Source: Lachnospiraceae bacterium (GTDB lineage Bacteria; Bacillota_A; Clostridia; Lachnospirales; Lachnospiraceae). Taken from it: a stretch of DNA of 24,885 bases. The position numbers were made by a program, and so were the translations under genes. Where the stretch lies: positions 1-24,885 of the forward strand of contig VSOD01000010.1 in the NCBI GenBank assembly GCA_009774655.1, written 5' to 3'. Positions 21,968 through 24,885 of this stretch are shown here, one piece after another; positions within the stretch are counted from its first letter, which is position 1, and each line of letters starts with the position of its first letter. The notes under the pieces were generated by a model. The model saw only the letters and a program-made list of their open reading frames with translations. It was not told the DNA's origin and made no database searches.

Positions 21968-23317
21968 ATGAGAGAAAAGTATGAATCGCTTGCGCTTGCT
22001 GACTTGAAAGCAATCGCAAAGGCAAGAGGAATCAAGGGCACCTCGACCATGAAGAAGGCGGAGATCGTAGCTTTGATGCTGGCAGAGGACGAGAAGGATA
22101 AGGCGGCCGGCAAGGAAGTGGCAGTGAAGAACGTTGCACCCGCGAAGCGGGAGAATGGCAGTGAGGAAGAGAAGTTCCCGGCAGAACTGGACAGCGGGAT
22201 TACGGCCAGCGGCATTCTGGAGGTCATGAGTGACGGATTCGGATTTATCCGCTGTGAGAATTATCTGCCTGGTGAGAATGACGTCTATGTGGCACCCAGC
22301 CAGATTCGTCGTTTCGGATTGAAAACGGGTGATATTTTAGAGGGAAATACGAGGGTTAAGACGCAGAATGAGAAGTTCAGCGCTCTTTTGTATGTGAAAT
22401 CCATCAATGGTTTTCCGCCGGATATTGCCATGCGCAGGCCCAGTTTCGAGGATCTGACACCGATCTTCCCCAATGAAAGGCTGAAACTGGAGACGCCCGG
22501 CGCCTCTGTGGCCATGCGGATCATGGATCTGATCAGCCCGGTCGGCAAGGGGCAGAGAGGTATGATCGTGTCGCCGCCCAAAGCCGGTAAGACTACCTTA
22601 TTAAAAGCGGTAGCCAAATCGATCACAAGGACGACGCCGGAAGCGCACCTGATCATTCTGCTGATCGACGAGCGTCCCGAGGAGGTGACGGATATCAAGG
22701 AAGCGATCGAGGGACCGAACGTGGAAGTGATCTACTCTACCTTCGACGAACTGCCGGAGCACCATAAGCGGGTGTCCGAGATGGTGATCGAACGTGCGAA
22801 ACGTCTTGTGGAGCACGGCAGGGACGTGGTGATTCTTCTGGACAGCATTACCCGTCTGACCAGAGCCTACAATCTGGTCGTTCCGCCCAGCGGACGCACA
22901 CTTTCAGGCGGTCTGGATCCGGCGGCGTTACATATGCCAAAACGGATCTTCGGCGCTGCCCGCAACATGAGAGAGGGCGGCAGCCTGACGATTCTCGCGA
23001 CGGCTCTGGTGGAGACCGGCAGCAGAATGGATGATGTCATCTACGAGGAATTCAAGGGAACCGGTAATATGGAGATGATCCTCGACCGCAAGCTGTCGGA
23101 GAAGAGGGTATTCCCGGCGATTGATATCCCAAAATCCAGCACCAGACGAGAGGATCTGCTCCTGTCACCGGATGAGCTGGAGGCGATCAATATCATCCGT
23201 AAGGCATTGAACGGCATGAAAGCGGACGAGGCAGTGGAGAAGATCCTGGATATGTTCGCCAGAACCAAGAACAATTATGAGTTTGTCAATATGGTTAAGA
23301 AGATGAAGTTCCTGTAA
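21968..23317 (+). CDS. rho: Transcription termination factor Rho
   Basis: The 449-residue protein has the Rho_N (SAP-like) domain (about 1-45: LALADLKAIAKARGIKGTST), a short charged linker, an S1/cold-shock RNA-binding domain (about 77-145: GILEVMSDGFGFIRCENYL), and the RecA-like ATPase with Walker A PKAGKT (204-209), the Walker B region LIILLIDERPEEV, the Q-loop/R-loop region and the C-terminal signature DEVIYEEFKGTGNME-like stretch. It is a hexameric RNA helicase that ends transcripts. The N-terminal insertion seen in many Gram-positive Rho proteins is very short here (about 25 residues, acidic and lysine-rich). The start at 21968 has AGGAGG seven bases upstream. It is followed by an independent rpmE unit. 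Confidence 0.98.
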   Translation: MREKYESLALADLKAIAKARGIKGTSTMKKAEIVALMLAEDEKDKAAGKEVAVKNVAPAKRENGSEEEKFPAELDSGITASGILEVMSDGFGFIRCENYLPGENDVYVAPSQIRRFGLKTGDILEGNTRVKTQNEKFSALLYVKSINGFPPDIAMRRPSFEDLTPIFPNERLKLETPGASVAMRIMDLISPVGKGQRGMIVSPPKAGKTTLLKAVAKSITRTTPEAHLIILLIDERPEEVTDIKEAIEGPNVEVIYSTFDELPEHHKRVSEMVIERAKRLVEHGRDVVILLDSITRLTRAYNLVVPPSGRTLSGGLDPAALHMPKRIFGAARNMREGGSLTILATALVETGSRMDDVIYEEFKGTGNMEMILDRKLSEKRVFPAIDIPKSSTRREDLLLSPDELEAINIIRKALNGMKADEAVEKILDMFARTKNNYEFVNMVKKMKFL

Positions 23318-23376
23318 AACCTGTAAAATATGCAAACAAATAATAAATAAATTCCCCGGAATTTTGCGGAAAAGAC

Positions 23377-23405
23377 TTGCATCCCCCAAATTCCTGTGCT
23401 ACAAT
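23377..23405 (+). promoter_or_regulatory. rpmE promoter
   Basis: TTGCAT (23377-23382), 17 bp, TACAAT (23400-23405). Confidence 0.75.
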
Positions 23406-23411
23406 GTAAAA

Positions 23412-23524
23412 GCTGTCGGTTTAAGACGGCATGGGATGAGAAAATAATGGCATGAAAGCCAGTTAGCATTGAAATTTTATAAAACGGCATGCTCGCAGGT
23501 TGAGAAAGGAGTTTAGTTACAGAG
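23412..23524 (+). promoter_or_regulatory. rpmE 5' leader, possible L31-binding leader
   Basis: The predicted leader is about 113 nt, long for such a small gene. TGGC and GCCA (around 23447-23461) form a hairpin, and GGCATG recurs at 23428, 23448 and 23487, so alternative pairings are possible. Autoregulatory leaders that bind L31 are known in Firmicutes; whether this is one of them needs a covariance-model match. Confidence 0.4.
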
Positions 23525-23731
23525 ATGAAAGAAGGAATCCATCCTGAATATTATCAGGCAACAGTAACATGTAACTGTGGCAACACATTCGTGACAGGTT
23601 CTACGAAACCGGAGATTCACGTGGAAGTCTGTTCCAAATGTCATTCATTCTACACAGGTCAGCAGAAAGCTGCACAGGCCCGCGGACGTATTGATAAGTT
23701 CAATAAGAAATACGGTGTGGAAAGCAAATAA
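23525..23731 (+). CDS. rpmE: 50S ribosomal protein L31 (zinc-binding form)
   Basis: A 68-residue protein starting MKEGIHPEYYQATVTCNCGN. The Cys pairs in VTCNCGNTF and VCSKCHSFYTG mark it as the zinc-containing (C+) form of L31, made when zinc is plentiful. It is part of the large ribosomal subunit at the intersubunit bridge. AAAGGAG lies upstream. Rho before and DUF1385 after is a common gene order in Clostridia. Confidence 0.98.
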   Translation: MKEGIHPEYYQATVTCNCGNTFVTGSTKPEIHVEVCSKCHSFYTGQQKAAQARGRIDKFNKKYGVESK

Positions 23732-23743
23732 GTTTTGTAATGG

Positions 23744-23772
23744 AAGGGTGAGGTGCTTATCTCACCCTTTTC
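23744..23772 (+). terminator. rpmE terminator
   Basis: AAGGGTGAG (23744-23752) and CTCACCCTT (23761-23769) form a 9-bp stem with an 8-nt loop, followed by TTTCT. The DUF1385 ribosome binding site comes only 15 bases later, so some read-through probably feeds that gene. Confidence 0.85.
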
Positions 23773-23795
23773 TAAATCAAAGAGGGTAATACACA

Positions 23796-24809
23796 ATGAG
23801 CAGAAAGAAGAAAACACATTATTCAGGAATCGGCGGACAGGCGGTTCTGGAAGGCATCATGATGAAAAATAAAGATCAATATGCCGTGGCAGTCCGGAAA
23901 CCGAATGGAGAGATCGAGGTTGAGGTAGAGCATTATATCGGTGTTTTGCAGGGCAGCAGGTTAAAGGAGATTCCTTTTATAAGAGGTGTGTTCCAGTTTC
24001 TGGATTCCATGATCCTGGGGATGAGGAGCCTGAACTTTTCCGCTTCCTTCTATGAAGATGAGGATGCAAAAGAGACCGTAACGGATAAGGCTTTTCACAA
24101 ATTGTTTAAGGATAAGGCCGATCAGGCACTGAGCGCCATTGTGATGGTGTTTTCGCTTGCGCTTGCCATCGGCATTTTTATGGTACTGCCTTATTTTATA
24201 ACTTCCCGTTTTTCGGAGTATGTCAGGAGCGCTTCCTTTATGGCCATTTTGGAGGGGGTACTGCGTATCGCCATTTTTGTCCTGTATGTGCTGAGCATAT
24301 CCCTGATGAAAGATATCAGGCGTCTTTATATGTATCACGGTGCTGAGCATAAATGTATCAACTGTATTGAAAAGGGACGGCCGCTGACGGTCAGGAATGT
24401 GATGCGAAGCTCCAAACAGCATAAGCGGTGCGGTACGAGTTTTATGCTGTTTGTCATGCTGGTCAGTGTGGTTTTGTTTTTCTTTATACGTGTGGAGAAT
24501 CCGGTGTACCGTGTTTTGATCCGGATCGCACTGATCCCTGTGATCGCGGGAATCTCTTACGAGATTATCCGTCTGGCGGGCAGGAGCAACAACATTCTGG
24601 TGAGGATCATTTCCGCGCCGGGCATGTGGCTGCAGCGTCTGACGACAAAAGAGCCTGACGAGAGCATGGTGCAGGTTGCCATCGCGGCGGTGGAGGCTGT
24701 TTTTGACTGGAAGAGTTATCTGTATGAGACCTTTGGCTATGAAATTGATGATTCCTGGCTGGTGGATGATGAGCAGGCCGAACAGCCGGCAGAGCAGCCG
24801 GAGACATAA
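23796..24809 (+). CDS. DUF1385 family membrane protein
   Basis: The 337-residue protein starts with the DUF1385 signature YSGIGGQAVLEGIMMKN and carries IPFIRGVFQFLDSMILGMRSL. Membrane helices lie at about 108-132, 150-172, 212-232 and 238-258. Between the second and third is the conserved YHGAEHKCINCIEKG...HKRCGTSF region, whose His, Glu and Cys residues could bind a metal. The function of the family is unknown. It is typically found beside rpmE and prmC/prfA in Firmicutes, and that order probably continues past the window: the last 76 bases hold no gene but end GGGACAGGTGTG, which may be the start signals of the next one. AGAGGG precedes the ATG. The C-terminus is acidic, with repeated QPA/EQP. 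Confidence 0.92.
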   Translation: MSRKKKTHYSGIGGQAVLEGIMMKNKDQYAVAVRKPNGEIEVEVEHYIGVLQGSRLKEIPFIRGVFQFLDSMILGMRSLNFSASFYEDEDAKETVTDKAFHKLFKDKADQALSAIVMVFSLALAIGIFMVLPYFITSRFSEYVRSASFMAILEGVLRIAIFVLYVLSISLMKDIRRLYMYHGAEHKCINCIEKGRPLTVRNVMRSSKQHKRCGTSFMLFVMLVSVVLFFFIRVENPVYRVLIRIALIPVIAGISYEIIRLAGRSNNILVRIISAPGMWLQRLTTKEPDESMVQVAIAAVEAVFDWKSYLYETFGYEIDDSWLVDDEQAEQPAEQPET

Positions 24810-24885
24810 CGGCCGGCATGTATGGCAGCAGAGACAGAATACAATAAATATCAAATGTTATAGAAATGTGGGACAGGTGTGATAA

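Overview
The window looks like chromosome from a Firmicute of class Clostridia, most likely the family Lachnospiraceae. I infer this from the gene families (DUF4250, DUF4364, DUF975, DUF5722, DUF1385 next to rpmE), strong AGGAGG-type ribosome binding sites, AT-rich promoters close to TTGACA-N17-TATAAT, and moderate GC content. No rRNA, tRNA or CRISPR array was seen.

Layout. (1) 1-800 is a scrapyard of a decayed mobile element: two fragments of broken reading frames, a truncated excisionase-like gene, and a pair of 11-bp direct repeats resembling integrase arm sites. (2) 818-3641 is clpB, with a nearly perfect CIRCE operator over its promoter, so heat-shock control by HrcA is expected. (3) 3642-7318 holds a palindromic intergenic element, an S66 LD-carboxypeptidase/MccF-like peptidase, a DUF4250 mini-gene preceded by four 11-bp tandem repeats, and an orphan [2Fe-2S]/ASKHA protein of the corrinoid-activating (RACo/DUF4445) type. 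(4) 7435-10479 looks like a very small integrative element. It has an 18-bp direct repeat at each end, paired TAGTGACA repeats just inside each end, a tyrosine recombinase, a candidate small RNA, three tandem convergent type I toxin-antitoxin modules encoding 26-28 residue holin-like peptides, and a zinc-ribbon (Cys-rich KTR) protein. (5) 10421-13402 is a DUF975 membrane protein followed by an OmpR-type response regulator and a histidine kinase. (6) 13603-18887 carries a polysaccharide deacetylase, a GNAT acetyltransferase, rarA and a membrane-anchored DUF5722 protein with a glycosidase-like acid pair. (7) 18907-21597 on the minus strand holds malic enzyme, a TIGR01212 radical SAM protein and a DUF4364 winged-helix protein. 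(8) 21775-24809 is rho with a long leader, rpmE with its own promoter and leader, and a DUF1385 membrane protein.

The part that stands out is region 4. The three toxin-antitoxin modules are paralogous. In each, two RNAs converge on a shared hairpin terminator. Unusually, the two opposing promoters and the first ~45 nt of the two RNAs are related to each other as an inverted duplication. Together with the recombinase and paired end repeats they form a roughly 3-kb self-stabilising cassette placed directly upstream of a two-component operon. All functional statements are from reading the sequence and family knowledge; no search was run.
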